Assembly (NCBI GenBank): GCA_945866285.1
Contig: CAMBHC010000171.1
Span: forward strand, 1 to 6,234
Length of the DNA stretch: 6,234 nucleotides
Source of the DNA: Candidatus Sulfopaludibacter sp. SbA3
GTDB lineage: Bacteria; Acidobacteriota; Vicinamibacteria; Vicinamibacterales; UBA2999
Direction of reading: 5' to 3'
Shown in pieces: positions 5,608 to 6,234 of the stretch. The position numbers were made by a program, and so were the translations under genes. The notes beneath the pieces were generated by a model. The model did no database searches. It had not been told where the DNA came from and saw nothing but the letters and a program-made list of their open reading frames with translations. The first letter of the stretch is position 1. Every line of letters starts with the position of its first letter.

Positions 5608-6234
5608 ATGCGTCGAACCCTGTTTGTTCTCCTGCTGCTGGCAACCGTCTCGTGCGCGGCGAGCCAAGCACCCGCACCTCAGCACCCGAGCTCTTCAGCA
5701 CCCGAGCACCCAAGCCCCCCCGCCCCCGAATCAATCCGCTGGGTTCGCAATTCCGCCGAGTATCACGCCGCGCTGTATCAGGTGTATCGGCTGGCGACGA
5801 TGCGCGTGGAGCAGGCCGTGGCGAAGATGCCGGCAGGCAGTTGGGCCGTGATTCTCGATGCGGACGAGACGGTGTTGGACAACTCGCTGTACCAGCTTGA
5901 ACGAGCGAAGATCGGCCAGGCCTTCACGCCGGAGAGCTGGAGCCTGTGGGTCAAGCGCCGCGAGGCCACCCCGGTTCCCGGCGCCGCCGGCTTCCTCGCC
6001 CGCGTCCGCGCGCTCGGCGGCAAGATCGCCATCGTGACCAACCGCCTCGACACCGAGTGCGACGACACGCGGGCGGTGTTCGAGAATTTCAAGCTCCCGT
6101 ACGACGCCATGCTGTGCCGCGTGACCGGCACGCCCTCCGACAAGAATCCGCGCTTCACTGCTGTAGCCGCGGGACAGACGCCCGCCGGCAACTCCAAGAT
6201 GGAAATCGTCGCCGTCGTCGGCGACAACATCCTG
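5608..6234 (+). CDS. HAD acid phosphatase, class B / lipoprotein e(P4)-like 5'-nucleotidase, 5' part (3' end outside window)
   Basis: The frame is open for 209 codons from ATG 5608 to the window end, with no stop. MRRTLFVLLLLATVSC is a lipoprotein signal peptide; Cys16 (ATVSC) is the probable lipidation site, so the protein should sit on a membrane facing the periplasm or surface. Residues 17-42 are a Pro/Ala/Ser linker. The HAD fold follows. Motif I is DADETVLDN (84-92), with nucleophile D84 and acid D86. W111-W114 and REATPVPGA (118-126) are typical of the e(P4) family. Motif II is IVTNR (142-146), K179 in SDKN is a motif III candidate, and motif IV begins GDN (205-207). The last two Asp of the metal site are only partly in the window. 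Relatives remove phosphate from nucleoside monophosphates and NMN. The expected missing part is about 50-80 residues. Family assignment is good; substrate is inferred. Confidence 0.85.
   Translation, partial: MRRTLFVLLLLATVSCAASQAPAPQHPSSSAPEHPSPPAPESIRWVRNSAEYHAALYQVYRLATMRVEQAVAKMPAGSWAVILDADETVLDNSLYQLERAKIGQAFTPESWSLWVKRREATPVPGAAGFLARVRALGGKIAIVTNRLDTECDDTRAVFENFKLPYDAMLCRVTGTPSDKNPRFTAVAAGQTPAGNSKMEIVAVVGDNIL
5667..5720 (+). repeat. Degenerate octamer tandem repeat in the lipoprotein linker
   Basis: Copies of AGCACCCG/A recur in register: 5667, 5681, 5697 and 5705, with decayed units at 5689 (AGCTCTTC) and 5713 (AGCCCCCC). A 6-nt unit (CACCTC) lies between the first two. A C7 run occupies 5715-5721. 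The repeat is inside the phosphatase frame and encodes the Pro/Ala/Ser linker. Eight is not a multiple of three, so gain or loss of one unit would change the reading frame. Confidence 0.7.

Noticed and set aside
5778..6230. Antisense open frame of 150 codons over the phosphatase.
   Set aside because: The + strand frame carries the HAD motifs in order and is open to the window end. The antisense product is Ser/Thr/Arg-rich shadow.

Overview
This is a high-GC stretch with every convincing gene on the + strand. It looks like the chromosome of a Gram-negative soil-type bacterium. An outer-membrane TonB-dependent receptor, Sec, Tat and lipoprotein export signals, and a PAL-like NHL protein next to a DUF2911 protein all fit Acidobacteriota (Vicinamibacteria-like). 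That placement is inferred from gene style, not shown by a marker gene. No tRNA, rRNA, CRISPR array, insertion sequence or clear terminator was seen.

Layout. (1) Bases 1-1902 are the 3' part of a TonB-dependent outer-membrane receptor whose start lies upstream of the window. (2) After 24 nt comes 1927-3084, an exported six-bladed beta-propeller protein of the peptidyl-alpha-hydroxyglycine alpha-amidating lyase (PAL)-like NHL family. (3) After 38 nt comes 3123-3779, an exported DUF2911 protein. These three are tightly spaced with good Shine-Dalgarno sites and probably form one transcription unit acting at the outer membrane and in the periplasm. (4) 3780-4221 is an unusual patch. A TATACT box sits just before a GTG that opens a small hypothetical gene. 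Its frame breaks down near 4085-4096, and a protein-like 41-codon tail follows in another frame. I read this as a small gene plus the C-terminal stub of a second gene, resembling the end of DUF6036-type nucleotidyltransferases, left after an internal deletion. (5) 4235-5500 is a Tat-exported alpha/beta hydrolase of the epoxide-hydrolase type with an Asp nucleophile. (6) 5497-5562 is a 21-codon ORF overlapping the hydrolase stop, possibly the start of a lost GNAT gene. (7) 5608 to the window end is the 5' part of a class B/e(P4)-type acid phosphatase lipoprotein, with a second TATCAT box close to its ATG. It has an octamer-repeat, proline-rich linker after the lipobox.

How they fit together. 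All five substantial products are predicted to leave the cytoplasm, so the region serves the cell envelope: uptake, a periplasmic propeller lyase or binding protein, an exported hydrolase and a surface phosphatase. The most notable points are that the bacterial propeller keeps the full set of residues that bind zinc and catalyse in animal PAL, that gene remnants flank the hydrolase, and that two genes appear to have leaderless-type promoters.
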